Position numbers and translations under genes: made by a program. From Pseudomonadota bacterium (GTDB taxonomy: Bacteria > Pseudomonadota > Gammaproteobacteria > Burkholderiales > Burkholderiaceae_C): a stretch of 64,000 bases of DNA. The stretch's first letter is position 1. Every line of letters starts with the position of its first letter. Shown here piece by piece: positions 1 to 8,911 of the stretch. Under the pieces are notes generated by a model. That model had not been told where the DNA came from. It was given only the letters and a program-made list of their open reading frames with translations, and made no database searches. Where the stretch lies: contig JADFIG010000018.1 of the NCBI GenBank assembly GCA_022566735.1, forward strand, positions 1 through 64,000. The letters run 5' to 3'.

Positions 1-1653
1 ACCGATCCCCGAGCCCGACTCGAAGTTCTCCGGCTTGTCCAGGGACAGGCCGCGCTCGCGTGCCGCGCGCACGATGGCGTCGGCCAGCGGATGCTCGCTG
101 CCCTGGTCCAGGCTGGCCGCCAAGCGCAGCACCTCGGCCTCGTCGAACCCCGATGCGGCCACCGCGCGGTCGAACGCCGGGCGCCCCTCGGTCAATGTGC
201 CGGTTTTGTCGATGATCAGCGTGTCGATCTTGCACAGGTTCTCGATCGCCGCCGCATCGCGGAACAGCACGCCATGCGTGGCACCGCGGCCGGTGGCGAC
301 CATGATGGACATTGGCGTGGCCAACCCCAGGGCGCAGGGGCAGGCGATGATCAAAACCGCCACAGCGTTGATCAGGGCATAGACCCAGCTCGGCTGTGGA
401 CCGAAAAAGCCCCAGACAAAGAATGTCAGCAGTGCGATCGCAACCACGGCCACCACAAAGTAGCCAGCGACCAGATCGGCCATGCGCTGCATCGGTGCCT
501 TAGAACGCTGCGCCTGCGCCACCATCTGTACGATCTGCGACAGCATGGTGGCCGAGCCGACTTTCTCTGATCGCATCACCAGCGCGCCGTTCGTGTTCAG
601 CGTCGCGCCAATGACATTGTCACCAACGCGCTTGGTCACCGGCACCGGCTCGCCCGTCAGCATGGACTCGTCCACCGCACTGCTGCCCTCGGTCACCACG
701 CCATCGACCGGCACCTTCTCGCCTGGACGGATGCGCAGCAGGTCCCCCACATGCACATGGGTCAGCGGCACATCCTCCTCAGTGCCGTCGGGACGAATGC
801 GGCGCGCCGTCTTGGGTGCCAGCCCGAGCAGCGACTTGATCGCAGCCGAGGTCTGCGAGCGGGCCTTCAGTTCCAGCACCTGCCCCAGCAAGGTCAGCGA
901 GATGATGACGGCGGCCGCCTCGAAGTAGACCGCGACCCGGCCCATGGAGATGAACGAGTCCGGAAAGACCTGTGGCGCCACGGCGGCGACCACGCTGTAC
1001 AGAAAGGCAGCGCCGGTACCCAGGCCGATCAGTGTCCACATATTGGGGCTGCGGTTCAGAATCGACTGCCAGCCGCGCGCAAAGAAGGGCCAGCCCGCCC
1101 ACAGCACGATGGGCAGCGAGAGCACCAACTCGATCCAGGTCTGCGTGGCCATGCTGAACCAACCCAGCCGGTGGCCCCACATGGCGAGCACGACCACGAC
1201 GATGGTCAGCGGCAGCGTCCACCAGAAGCGCCGGCGGAAATCGCGCAGCTCGGGGTTTTCGTCCTCGTCTAGCTCGGGCAGCAGCGGCTCCAGTGTCATG
1301 CCGCACTTGGGGCAGTTTCCAGGATGGTCCTGCCTGATCTCCGGGTGCATCGGGCAGGTATAGATCGCTCCTGCCGCGGCGGGAGTCGACGGCGCAGGCG
1401 GCGTGGACGCTGGCGCAGCATCGGGTGACTGCACATAGCGCAGTGGATTGGTTGCGAACTTGCTCTGGCAGCCTGCGCTGCAGAAATAGTAGGGTCGTCC
1501 ATCGTGGACGAGCCGGTGAGCAGACTGCTCGGTCACCGCCATGCCGCAGACAGGATCCTTCAGTGACGGCGCGACCTCCGCCCCTTCAGGCGGGTGATCA
1601 TCACCGCCAGCCACTGCATGTTGGTGGTGATGGTGCTGGGCGTGTTCGTCCAT
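1..1653 (-). CDS. Copper-translocating P1B-type ATPase with N-terminal YHS and CPMHP metal-binding domains (3' end beyond window)
   Basis: Inner-membrane ATP-driven pump that moves cytosolic Cu(I) to the periplasm. The first 551 residues are present; the C-terminal ATP-binding part lies outside the window. The start is the ATG at 1653. The N-terminus is His-rich, followed by a YHS domain (DPVCGM, then YYFCSAGCQ), a heavy-metal-binding domain ([15 protein letters not shown]), membrane helices, the actuator motif (MLTGEP), the transport motif CPC (C438-P439-C440) and the phosphorylation motif DKTGTLTEG (D482). There is no N-terminal HMA domain; a separate HMA protein lies just upstream at 1771-2079. 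It is the last visible gene of the leftward copper unit. The CPC motif fits copper or silver specificity (family knowledge). Confidence 0.95.
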   Translation of the reverse strand, partial: MDEHAQHHHHQHAVAGGDDHPPEGAEVAPSLKDPVCGMAVTEQSAHRLVHDGRPYYFCSAGCQSKFATNPLRYVQSPDAAPASTPPAPSTPAAAGAIYTCPMHPEIRQDHPGNCPKCGMTLEPLLPELDEDENPELRDFRRRFWWTLPLTIVVVVLAMWGHRLGWFSMATQTWIELVLSLPIVLWAGWPFFARGWQSILNRSPNMWTLIGLGTGAAFLYSVVAAVAPQVFPDSFISMGRVAVYFEAAAVIISLTLLGQVLELKARSQTSAAIKSLLGLAPKTARRIRPDGTEEDVPLTHVHVGDLLRIRPGEKVPVDGVVTEGSSAVDESMLTGEPVPVTKRVGDNVIGATLNTNGALVMRSEKVGSATMLSQIVQMVAQAQRSKAPMQRMADLVAGYFVVAVVAIALLTFFVWGFFGPQPSWVYALINAVAVLIIACPCALGLATPMSIMVATGRGATHGVLFRDAAAIENLCKIDTLIIDKTGTLTEGRPAFDRAVAASGFDEAEVLRLAASLDQGSEHPLADAIVRAARERGLSLDKPENFESGSGIG

Positions 1654-1770
1654 GGTCTCGTTTTCCTTATTCGTTCTTCTGCATTGGCGCCCAAACAGGT
1701 GCGCCATGGTCGCCTTGTCGGCCCTTTGCCGTCACCATCGTCCGCCGGTAAGCATGTCAAACTGACAGGC

Positions 1771-2079
1771 TCAGTGTCCGCAGCAGCACCCTCGACCTGT
1801 ACGAGCGCCACTGCCACAGGTGGTTGCGGCGTCTTCGGGTTCACTGCGCAGCCCGTCCAAGGCCACCGCAGCAGACTCCACTGGGTAACCTGCCGCCGCG
1901 AGGGCTTTCAACAGCGCTGGCTGCACCGTGTCAGCCGCATCGACGCTGGCGCGCACCAAGCCGCTTTCAAGCTCCACCTCAGCGCTGTGCACCCCTGCCA
2001 CGCCCAACGCGGCCTTGCTGACACGCGAGACACACGCGCCGCAGGTCATGCCCGTCACCTTCAGTTCGATCTGTTCCAT
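1771..2079 (-). CDS. Heavy-metal-associated (HMA) domain copper chaperone, CopZ-like
   Basis: Small cytoplasmic metal-binding protein of about 102 residues. The HMA fold occupies roughly the first 70 residues and carries the GMTCGAC metal-binding loop. The C-terminal tail is Cys-rich and ends CCCGH, which could add metal ligands. Two in-frame ATGs exist, at 2091 and 2079. A GGAG sits six bases before the 2079 ATG, so that start is preferred. It lies directly upstream of the P-type ATPase, which lacks its own HMA domain, so it probably delivers Cu(I) to that pump (inference). A perfect palindrome at 2126-2137 lies in front of the gene. Confidence 0.85.
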   Translation of the reverse strand: MEQIELKVTGMTCGACVSRVSKAALGVAGVHSAEVELESGLVRASVDAADTVQPALLKALAAAGYPVESAAVALDGLRSEPEDAATTCGSGARTGRGCCCGH

Positions 2080-2125
2080 GCTCTGCTCCATTCAGCCAAG
2101 ATCATCTGGCTGGCGGCCACCAGAC

Positions 2126-2137
2126 AAACGTACGTTT
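2126..2137. promoter_or_regulatory. Perfect 12-bp palindrome upstream of the HMA chaperone gene
   Basis: AAACGTACGTTT is a perfect palindrome in the 92-base gap between the methyltransferase-like gene and the HMA gene, about 47 bases before the preferred start. Size and position suit a dimeric regulator site, but it does not match the ATTAC-N6-GTWAT motif seen elsewhere in this locus. The regulator is unknown. Confidence 0.3.
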
Positions 2138-2171
2138 TGCCCCCTTCATGAGGGACACACCCGCCAATCGG

Positions 2172-2810
2172 TCATTTCAACTCCAGTCGAGGAATGAACC
2201 TGGGTGTCTTCTGCGCATAGCGTTCGAACTCATCGCCAAAACTTGCACGCATCTCTGCCTCTTCTGTGATGGCAAGACGCCCATACATGGCCAACAAAAT
2301 CGGGAACATGATCAGCGTCAGCAAGGTGGGCCACTGCAACAAAAAGCCAAGCAGGATCATCACGAAGGCGACGTACTGTGGGTGCCGAATGTGTGCATAG
2401 GGCCCAGATGTGGCCAACCCGTGGCGGCGCTGTGCGTGGTACAGCACATTCCAGGACTTGGATAACAAATAGAAGCCATAGCCCAGAAAAATGTAGCTAC
2501 CGATGTGAAGGATGCCGAAATGCGGATCCCCCTTCTCGCCCAGGAGCGTGGACCATAAATGGCCGGAGTTGTGGGAGAGAAGGTCAAGCCCAGGGAATCG
2601 AGTCTGGAGCCATCCTGACAACAGGTAAATCGTCAGAGGGAAACCATACATCTCCACAAACAAGGCAACGATGAACGCGGAAAAGGCACTGAATGAACGC
2701 CAATCCCGCGCTGTCGCCGGCTTGAAGAAGCTGAAGGCGAACATGATGAAGATCGCCGAATTGAAGATGACCAGAGACCACAGGCCATATGCAGGCTCAG
2801 CATGATTCAT
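2172..2810 (-). CDS. Isoprenylcysteine carboxyl methyltransferase-like integral membrane protein
   Basis: Membrane protein of about 212 residues with several hydrophobic segments. The C-terminal block GPYAHIRHPQYVAF matches the cofactor-binding region of the ICMT/NnrU-like methyltransferase family, and the tail RFIPRLELK is typical of bacterial members. The ATG at 2810 is chosen because it overlaps the stop of the upstream DUF2933 gene (ATGA, 2807-2810), which implies translational coupling. Bacterial homologues recur in heavy-metal resistance clusters, but their substrate is not established. A lipid- or envelope-modifying role in copper tolerance is inference. Confidence 0.8.
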   Translation of the reverse strand: MNHAEPAYGLWSLVIFNSAIFIMFAFSFFKPATARDWRSFSAFSAFIVALFVEMYGFPLTIYLLSGWLQTRFPGLDLLSHNSGHLWSTLLGEKGDPHFGILHIGSYIFLGYGFYLLSKSWNVLYHAQRRHGLATSGPYAHIRHPQYVAFVMILLGFLLQWPTLLTLIMFPILLAMYGRLAITEEAEMRASFGDEFERYAQKTPRFIPRLELK

Positions 2811-3088
2811 GATGGTTCTCCTGGCTTGCGTGACTCCGCGCTGCTCGGTTTGTCCGGCTGGCCCGGGTGCTGATGCTGATGACCATGCCCCCCATGCCCC
2901 CCATGCATGAAGACGTGCATCAGGGGACAGGCCAAAAGAAGCAGATATGGCAAAGCGCCCACCACATGGGCCAAATGCTCCGTCAGAAGAAAGTAGGCTG
3001 CGACGCCACCAATCACCACGAAACCGATGGCATAGCGTGTCGTCCAAAAGCTCGGGGGCGAATCATTGCCCTGGTGTTGGTGGTTCAT
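2807..3088 (-). CDS. DUF2933 family small membrane protein
   Basis: 93-residue protein with two hydrophobic stretches (about residues 19-36 and 44-60) and a His/Gly-rich tail (HGGHGGHGHQHQH) that could bind metal. Layout and sequence fit DUF2933 proteins, which commonly sit next to methyltransferase-like proteins in copper or silver loci. The start at 3088 has a good ribosome site (GGAGAG, five bases upstream). Its stop overlaps the next gene by four bases. The biochemical function is unknown. Confidence 0.75.
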   Translation of the reverse strand: MNHQHQGNDSPPSFWTTRYAIGFVVIGGVAAYFLLTEHLAHVVGALPYLLLLACPLMHVFMHGGHGGHGHQHQHPGQPDKPSSAESRKPGEPS

Positions 3089-3115
3089 TGCGACTCTCCG
3101 ATCAATTGATGCGAA

Positions 3116-3547
3116 TCAGTTGGCCGGAGCCGGGGGCATACGATCCATCATCATCTGCATCATGGACTCCATCATGTCCATGCGTTTTTCCATCATTTGC
3201 TGACGGCCGGCCATGTCACCCTTCATGCCATTGCCGCCCATCTGCTTCATCATGGTCATGCCTTCCTGCATCGTCTTCATGTGCTCGGCCATCAGTGCCT
3301 GACGCGCTTCAGGGGTTTGGGCTGACATCATCTTTTCGTGCATGGCTTGCATCGACTTCATGTGCTGGTCCATCGCCGCCATCTTGTCCGCCCTCATGGC
3401 TTTCACTGGCGCTTTTTTGACAGGCCCTGCCGCCGAAGCTGCGCCCGCTGGATGGTGGGCTTGATGTTCCTCGGCAGCCTGTGCGAAGGCCCCCATCGAT
3501 GCCGTCGCGGCACAGAGTGCAATCAGAGTCTTGCGAATGTTGGTAAT
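3116..3547 (-). CDS. Secreted Met-rich, probably copper-binding protein; apparent ATT start codon
   Basis: The mature protein is dominated by Met (runs such as MMQMMMDRM) with an HQAHH cluster and resembles periplasmic copper-binding proteins of copper loci. The first ATG in frame is at 3496, but it falls inside an evident signal peptide (TLIALCAATASMGAFAQA). Extending upstream, a TGA lies four codons before an ATT at 3545-3547. That ATT is preceded by AGGAG with six-base spacing and gives a complete signal peptide and a 143-residue protein. No ATG, GTG or TTG occurs between the TGA and the 3496 ATG. I therefore place the start at the ATT; the alternative is an ATG mutated to ATT. Neighbours are the CusF-like and DUF2933 genes. 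Confidence 0.75.
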   Translation of the reverse strand: MTNIRKTLIALCAATASMGAFAQAAEEHQAHHPAGAASAAGPVKKAPVKAMRADKMAAMDQHMKSMQAMHEKMMSAQTPEARQALMAEHMKTMQEGMTMMKQMGGNGMKGDMAGRQQMMEKRMDMMESMMQMMMDRMPPAPAN

Positions 3548-3635
3548 GGTTTTCTCCTGTCAGGGTTTGAAATCAGCCGATGCCCGTCCTGGCTCCAGGA
3601 GACATGGCGGCTACAGCACGCAGGGTCAGCGTTTT

Positions 3636-3977
3636 TTATTGGGCAGGCTGGATATCGGTGACCACCAGCTTTCCGCCCTCGTTCACTACCATGAACTTGA
3701 CCTTGTCTCCCGGCTTGACTTGGGACAGCAAGCTCTTGTCCTTCACCGTGAACACCATGGTCATGCCTGGCATGTCCATGTGCAGGATGTCGCCATGTTT
3801 GATCGTGATCTTGCCGTTGGCGACGTCCAGTTTCTTAATTTCTCCGTCGGTCATGGCGGCCGGATGCGACATGCCCATCTTGCTGTGATCCATGGCTGTT
3901 TGAGCAAAGCTGCTCACAGGTATGACCACACTCAGGGCCAACGCAGAAATGGTCAGCAGTTGGTTGATTTTGTTCAT
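3636..3977 (-). CDS. CusF-like periplasmic copper-binding protein
   Basis: 113-residue exported protein with a signal peptide cleaved near VSSFAQ. A small OB-fold-type domain carries the family motif (IKHGDI, then MDMPGMTMVF). In E. coli CusF, Cu(I) is held by one His, two Met and a Trp. Here the His and the MTM pair are present, but the Trp position reads Met (DMPGMTM rather than WPEMTM), a known variation among homologues. A good ribosome site (AGAGGAAA) precedes the ATG at 3977. It is the first gene of the leftward copper unit and diverges from copR across a gap holding a probable CopR box. No CusCBA efflux genes are in the window. Confidence 0.85.
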   Translation of the reverse strand: MNKINQLLTISALALSVVIPVSSFAQTAMDHSKMGMSHPAAMTDGEIKKLDVANGKITIKHGDILHMDMPGMTMVFTVKDKSLLSQVKPGDKVKFMVVNEGGKLVVTDIQPAQ

Positions 3978-4152
3978 GGTTTCCTCTGATGAATACGAGT
4001 AGCTGTATGTGTCGATGCTGTCGCGTCAGGGCATGTCAACAAGCCAAAGAGCACCCTTCTGGTGTGATGGACTCGACATGCACTCCTTGTCTGCGACGCC
4101 GTGAACTCTAGGACTCATTCTGAAGAGTTATTCCTGACAAAAAACCATCCAA

Positions 4153-4174
4153 AAAATTACAAATTTGTTATCTA
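4153..4174. promoter_or_regulatory. Probable CopR/CusR operator between the cusF-like gene and copR
   Basis: The core is ATTAC-N6-GTTAT at 4156-4171 inside an AT-rich stretch. Its halves fit the E. coli CusR box layout (TGACAA-NN-TTGTCA within A/T flanks) apart from a few bases. It lies 62 bases before copR and about 180 bases before the divergent cusF-like gene, so it could serve both. A second copy of the same architecture is upstream of copA at 10861-10876. Confidence 0.6.
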
Positions 4175-4235
4175 TATGTCAGGGGCGCTAAAGCTCGTCA
4201 CACTATCGTCTCGCCAATGAGAGGAGGGGGCAAAT

Positions 4236-4919
4236 ATGCGAATCTTGATCGTTGAAGACGAACCCAAAACCGGTGAGTACCTGCGCCAAGGCTTGCATGA
4301 AGCTGGGTTCGTTGTTGATCTCGCCCAGAACGGGACCGATGGCTTGCATTTGATGGCGCACAGCGAGTTTGACTTGGTGATTCTGGATGTGATGCTTCCG
4401 GGCCTGAACGGTTGGCAGGTGTTGCATGCCATGCGCGAACGGGGGCTGCAGATGCCGGTCATGTTCCTGACCGCGCGAGATCAGGTGGAAGACCGCGTGA
4501 AGGGTCTGGAGTTGGGCGCCGAGGACTACCTGGTCAAGCCCTTCTCTTTTGCCGAGCTGTTGGCGCGCGTGCGCATCATTGTTCGGCGCTGTCGCAGCGG
4601 GAACGAGTCCACAAGACTGAAAGTGGCTGACCTGGATCTGGATTTGCTGCGTCGGCGTGTCTCGCGCGCGGGCAAGCGCATTGATCTGACGGCCAAGGAA
4701 TTTGGGCTTCTCGAACTCTTGATGCGACGTCAGGGTGAGGTCCTCCCTCGCTCATTGATCGCGTCGCAGGTGTGGGACATGAATTTCGATAGCGACACCA
4801 ATGTGATCGAGGTGGCCATGCGGCGTCTGCGCGTGAAGATCGACGAGGGGCACGATACCAAGCTGATTCAGACGGTCCGTGGCATGGGCTATGTGCTGGA
4901 AGCGCCGGAGGATCAGTAA
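4236..4919 (+). CDS. copR: Copper-responsive response regulator (CopR/CusR, OmpR family)
   Basis: 227-residue cytoplasmic transcription factor. The receiver domain is at about residues 1-115 with acidic pocket ED (residues 7-8), phospho-acceptor D51 in [10 protein letters not shown]79 and K101 (LVKPF). The C-terminal winged helix (about 130-222) contains [13 protein letters not shown] and the VRGMGYVL wing. The ribosome site GAGGAGGGGG lies just before the ATG. Its stop directly abuts the GTG start of the kinase. The copper gene context identifies the signal as copper or silver. It probably binds the ATTAC-N6-GTWAT sites at 4156 and 10861. Confidence 0.93.
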   Translation: MRILIVEDEPKTGEYLRQGLHEAGFVVDLAQNGTDGLHLMAHSEFDLVILDVMLPGLNGWQVLHAMRERGLQMPVMFLTARDQVEDRVKGLELGAEDYLVKPFSFAELLARVRIIVRRCRSGNESTRLKVADLDLDLLRRRVSRAGKRIDLTAKEFGLLELLMRRQGEVLPRSLIASQVWDMNFDSDTNVIEVAMRRLRVKIDEGHDTKLIQTVRGMGYVLEAPEDQ

Positions 4920-6296
4920 GTGCTGCGCCATCTTTCGCTGACCAGCCGCCTGACTGTGTTTTTCACGATCGTGGCGGCCACCGTTGTGCTCGGTTTGGGT
5001 TACTTTCTCTTGCTGGCAACGGATCAGCATTTCAAGGAGCTTGACCGTACGACCTTGGAAGACAAGCAGCACTTGATCGACGAAATTTTGACCAAGTCCA
5101 ATTCACTTGGAGACGCGCGCTCCCGGCTGAGTGAGGCACTGAATCATCATCATGGACTCCATGTGCTGGTCAAGGTACCAGGTGGTGATGTGATCTTCCA
5201 AACCAATGGTTTCGGCGATCTAGCCAAGGACTTCAGCGCAGACAGCATTCAAGGCGGCCACGCGCAGCCCACCAGGGAACACGGGGAAGGTGACTTTCAC
5301 GCAGTCCACTCTCAATCATCACCCGGGTACGATCAGGTCAAACGATTAGATGTCACGGTTGCGATTGAGACAGCACACCATCAGAAGTTTCTGACCGAGT
5401 TGCAAGGCAAACTGGTGATCTACGCCGTCATTGCAACGCTCATCAGTGGTGTTCTGGGTTGGATCGCTGCGCATCAAGGCATGGCCCCGCTTCGCGACAT
5501 GAAGACACGAGCGGCTAGGGTGACGGGCCAACAACTGGAAAGGCGCATGCCTGTTGAGGCCGTACCGATTGAGATGGCTGACCTGGCACGCGAGTTGAAC
5601 CAGATGTTAGGCAGGCTTCAGGAGGACTTCCTGCGCCTGTCAGAGTTCTCATCGGACCTGGCCCATGAACTGCGCACCCCCATCAGCAACTTGCTCACAC
5701 AGACGCAGGTGACGCTCTCCGCCGACCGGGATGCACCTACCTACCGCGACGTCCTCGCATCCAACGCCGAAGAGTTGCAGCGCCTGGCTCGCATGGTATC
5801 GGACATGTTGTTCCTGGCCAAGACCGAGCGAGGCGTTGACCTGCCCAACAAGGAGCGTTTCTCGGCGGCACGTGAAGTACAGGCACTGTTGGAGTTCTAT
5901 GACGCTGTTGCCGATGACAAACGCATCTGCTTGAGCACTCACGGCGATGGACAGATTTACGGTGACCGGTTGATGTTTCGTCGCGCCGTGAGCAACCTGC
6001 TGTCGAACGCACTCCGCCATACGCCGAAAGAGGGTGTCGTTCAAATTGCCATTGTTGCGTCAGCGAAAACCACCGAGATCACAGTTGAGAACACGGGCCA
6101 GGATATTGATCCTCTTGTGTTGCCAAGGTTGTTTGACCGCTTCTATCGCGCAGATCCTGCAAGATCGCATCCTGACTCTGATGGAACTGGGCTTGGCCTG
6201 TCGATTACAAAGGCCATCGTTGAAGCCCATGGTGGCAATGCCTCGGCCCGATCAGGAGGCGGTAAAACGCAATTCACCTTGTCATTTCCACACTGA
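4920..6296 (+). CDS. copS: Copper-sensing membrane histidine kinase (CopS/CusS)
   Basis: 458-residue sensor kinase starting with GTG immediately after the copR stop. Transmembrane helix 1 is at about 10-32. A periplasmic sensor domain of about 130 residues is rich in His (NHHHGLH, HGEGDFHAVH, HH), consistent with metal sensing. Transmembrane helix 2 is at about 165-184, followed by a HAMP linker and the dimerisation domain with phospho-acceptor H249 (SDLAHELRTPISN). The ATPase domain carries an N box (NLLSNALRHT) and a G box (GTGLGLSITKAIVEAHGG). It phosphorylates the co-transcribed CopR. It converges with copD across a 63-base gap. Confidence 0.92.
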   Translation: MLRHLSLTSRLTVFFTIVAATVVLGLGYFLLLATDQHFKELDRTTLEDKQHLIDEILTKSNSLGDARSRLSEALNHHHGLHVLVKVPGGDVIFQTNGFGDLAKDFSADSIQGGHAQPTREHGEGDFHAVHSQSSPGYDQVKRLDVTVAIETAHHQKFLTELQGKLVIYAVIATLISGVLGWIAAHQGMAPLRDMKTRAARVTGQQLERRMPVEAVPIEMADLARELNQMLGRLQEDFLRLSEFSSDLAHELRTPISNLLTQTQVTLSADRDAPTYRDVLASNAEELQRLARMVSDMLFLAKTERGVDLPNKERFSAAREVQALLEFYDAVADDKRICLSTHGDGQIYGDRLMFRRAVSNLLSNALRHTPKEGVVQIAIVASAKTTEITVENTGQDIDPLVLPRLFDRFYRADPARSHPDSDGTGLGLSITKAIVEAHGGNASARSGGGKTQFTLSFPH

Positions 6297-6359
6297 CAGG
6301 CGTCAGACCTCAGTGGCTTTGGTCGGCAGGTTGGGGTTCACGTCATCGCGATGCGACCG

Positions 6360-7283
6360 TCATTGGGTTGGAGAAAGAACGCCTAGCCATGCAACACATG
6401 CGATAACAAGGACCACCATGCATGCCTCAATGACCAGGCTGCGACGCAACAGTACGGCCGCTTGCGCATGATCTCCTATGCTCAGCGCCACTTCGAGTCG
6501 CGGGCTCAACTGGAAGCGGTTGGCAGCTGCCAATCCGAGCATGCCGATGAACAATGCGATCTTCAGTGCGAGCAGGCCGCCATAGAGCGTCGTGAAAATC
6601 GGCTTGACTGACGCACCCACGATCAGCAGATAGTTGACGATCCCCGTCACGATCAGCGTTGCCACGATAACGGTGCCAAGCTGCGCAAAGCCATTCGACA
6701 GCCGGCTCAGAATCTCGACCGATTCGTTTGTCGTTGCAGCCCGATGCATCGCCAGCATGACGAAGGCAAAAAGCGCCCCAACCCATGCTCCCGCCGCCAA
6801 CAAATGGGTGATGTCAGACGCCAGGTGCACATAGCCCTGAGCCCCTTCACTCATTGCACCGTGTCCGGACCAAGCCATCGTTGCGAGTGCCAGAGCGCTC
6901 AAGGCGGCCGAGCCGATCAGCCGGTACACGATACGCAACTTCGACATGGCGAGACCAACGCATGCAGCAAGAGCCAGCAGACGAACCGACCAGGCAATGC
7001 CCACAGCCGTCTCCGAAATGATCATCTCGAAGGTGTTGCTGTTCAACTCTCCATAGCTGTCAGCGCCGGACATGGCCTTGGCGAGTACAGCCATGGCTCC
7101 AATCGATAACATGATGCCCACAAGCGCACCGGCAGCGACGACGCGTGCGTAGCGCTGCGCGATGGGGGGCGAACGACTGTCCAGACGAAGTGCGTACACA
7201 CCGAACAGGGATACACCAAAGGTCGTGCCCAGGTCCATGTACACCGCGAAGCGCAGCGCAATGTTGATCCATTCGTCCGCCAT
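6360..7283 (-). CDS. copD: Copper resistance protein CopD, inner-membrane
   Basis: 307-residue polytopic membrane protein with about eight hydrophobic segments, matching the CopD family (PF05425). His and Met residues near membrane faces (WSGHGAMSEG, DITHLLAAGAWVGAL) are typical of these proteins. CopD works with CopC to move copper from periplasm to cytoplasm, probably to supply copper-loaded enzymes (family knowledge). It begins three bases after the copC stop, so the two are co-translated. It is the last gene of the leftward copABCD series. Confidence 0.92.
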   Translation of the reverse strand: MADEWINIALRFAVYMDLGTTFGVSLFGVYALRLDSRSPPIAQRYARVVAAGALVGIMLSIGAMAVLAKAMSGADSYGELNSNTFEMIISETAVGIAWSVRLLALAACVGLAMSKLRIVYRLIGSAALSALALATMAWSGHGAMSEGAQGYVHLASDITHLLAAGAWVGALFAFVMLAMHRAATTNESVEILSRLSNGFAQLGTVIVATLIVTGIVNYLLIVGASVKPIFTTLYGGLLALKIALFIGMLGLAAANRFQLSPRLEVALSIGDHAQAAVLLRRSLVIEACMVVLVIACVAWLGVLSPTQ

Positions 7284-7286
7284 GGC

Positions 7287-7676
7287 TCACTTCACCTGGA
7301 AGGTAAAGCTGCCCTTGACTGGGTGGGTGTCCGAAGAGACGGCCCGCCATTCCACACGGTAGTCACCGGCGGCCAAGGGACTGGCGGGAGTGATGATCAT
7401 CGTCTTGCCATCGCTGGCGCCAGCGACGCTGGCATTGATCTTCATCGCGCCGTGATTCGGCATCCCCGGCATGCCGGTCATGATGAGATTCGCGCCCGAG
7501 AACTGCGTGGTCAGCGTTTCGGAAAACTTCAATTCGATTTTCGCGGGAGCCGGGCCCTGGGACTTGTCCGCCGGTGAGCTGGACAACAGTGCCGGATGGG
7601 CAAATGCTGCCGTTGTAGCGAACAAGGCGGAGGCGACAGCGAGGGTCGCTTTGGAGAAGAGGTTTGAGAGCGTCAT
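7287..7676 (-). CDS. copC: Periplasmic copper-binding protein CopC
   Basis: 129-residue precursor. The signal peptide ends AAFA, leaving His27 (HPALLSS) as the mature N-terminus, which is the Cu(II) ligand of CopC proteins. The rest fits the beta-barrel CopC fold, with a Met-rich Cu(I)-type segment (MTGMPGMPNHGAM) and the C-terminal DTHPVKG block holding the second Cu(II) ligands. The ATG at 7676 is chosen because GGGA lies seven bases upstream; an ATG four codons earlier (7688) has no such site. It is separated from copB by 225 bases in which I see no gene. Confidence 0.92.
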   Translation of the reverse strand: MTLSNLFSKATLAVASALFATTAAFAHPALLSSSPADKSQGPAPAKIELKFSETLTTQFSGANLIMTGMPGMPNHGAMKINASVAGASDGKTMIITPASPLAAGDYRVEWRAVSSDTHPVKGSFTFQVK

Positions 7677-7901
7677 GAATAATCCCATGCAGTGGGAGTG
7701 ATGGAGGGAAAAGCAGAACGTGGGACTTGAAGGTCCTTCGAATTCTTCAACATCGGAAACCGAGGGGGGAGATATCCACCAAATCATGATTGGCATGCCG
7801 CTCGGTCAGGCAGCAAATTGCTGGCTGAGGTGTCACGGTGAGTTTTCATCATGATTCCCAGTTTGATTAGGGGCAAGTGGATGGGTGCGCCAGAGGCGCT
7901 G

Positions 7902-8885
7902 TCAGAACCAGAACCGCAGGCCAGCCACGAAGCGTGTTTGCTTTGCTCGTCCGCCTTCGGCGCTGACGTAGTCGGCCGTCTTCCCGAACGAGCCCGCACG
8001 CTCGATGCCGATGTAGGGCGCGAATTGGCGGCTGATCTCGTAGCGCAACCTCAGCCCGGCCGATGCCTCGGCTAGGCCGCTGCCGATGCGCCGCTCGGGA
8101 TCGTCCTTGCCGTAGAACTGCGTCTCGACCTTCGGCACCAGGATCAGTCGTTGCGAGATTAGCAACTCATAGCTCGCTTCGAGCCTCAAGGCCGTCCTTC
8201 CGCCATTGCCCACATAGGCGGTAGCGTCCAATTCGAACCAGTAGGGCGCCAGCCCCTGCATGCCGAAGGCCAGCCATTGGCGACTGGGGCCTTCACCGCT
8301 GTCCAGCCGCACCCCAACCTGGGTGTCCCAGTACGAGGCGATGGCGCGGTCCCATAGCAGCTCGGTACGAGACTCCTCAAGCTTACCGTTGGAGATGGCG
8401 CCTTCGGCTTTCAAGGCCAGGCGGTTGTAGGTCGTACCGTACCAACCCTGGAAGTTGTAGGCCGTGCTGTCGCCCCCCTTGCGGGTGAATTGACGCTCCA
8501 GGGTTTCACCGAGGAGCGAACCGAAGCGGTGCTCGTCGGCCAGCATCAGGCGAGGAACGCCAGGCACTGCATATTCGCCTTCGCCGAGCTTCAGGCCATT
8601 GGAATAGGCATGCGGGTCGCGCGCGTCCGCCGGCGCCGAGCCCCCCTGCATCTTCATGTCGCCGTGGTCCATGGCCGGGGGCGCATCGCCTTGCGTAGTG
8701 CTATGCCCGGCGTGAGGGTCTGCCGCAGTCGGTGCAGGCGCCGTATCTGGCTGCTGCGCCTGCTCCGAGGTTGCACCGTGGTGCGCGCTGTGGTCCTCGG
8801 ACGCGGCAGTCTGGGCCTGCGCGTTCACGGTGGTCAACGTTGCTACCAGCATGGCCAGCGTTGGGAGATATCCTGGTTTGAACAT
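7902..8885 (-). CDS. copB: Outer-membrane copper resistance protein CopB
   Basis: 327-residue exported protein. A signal peptide (cleavage near NAQAQ) is followed by a His/Met/Asp-rich region (EDHSAHH, DPHAGHS, MDHGDMKM) and then a beta-barrel domain of about 220 residues. The barrel ends in the terminal aromatic signature FVAGLRFWF expected of outer-membrane proteins. It matches the CopB family, which binds or sequesters copper at the outer membrane. The ATG at 8885 has AAGGAA upstream; longer in-frame extensions overlap copA and lack a signal peptide. The gene follows copA after 26 bases. Confidence 0.92.
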   Translation of the reverse strand: MFKPGYLPTLAMLVATLTTVNAQAQTAASEDHSAHHGATSEQAQQPDTAPAPTAADPHAGHSTTQGDAPPAMDHGDMKMQGGSAPADARDPHAYSNGLKLGEGEYAVPGVPRLMLADEHRFGSLLGETLERQFTRKGGDSTAYNFQGWYGTTYNRLALKAEGAISNGKLEESRTELLWDRAIASYWDTQVGVRLDSGEGPSRQWLAFGMQGLAPYWFELDATAYVGNGGRTALRLEASYELLISQRLILVPKVETQFYGKDDPERRIGSGLAEASAGLRLRYEISRQFAPYIGIERAGSFGKTADYVSAEGGRAKQTRFVAGLRFWF

Positions 8886-8911
8886 TTTGGGGTTCCTTTT
8901 CTCGCTGGGAC

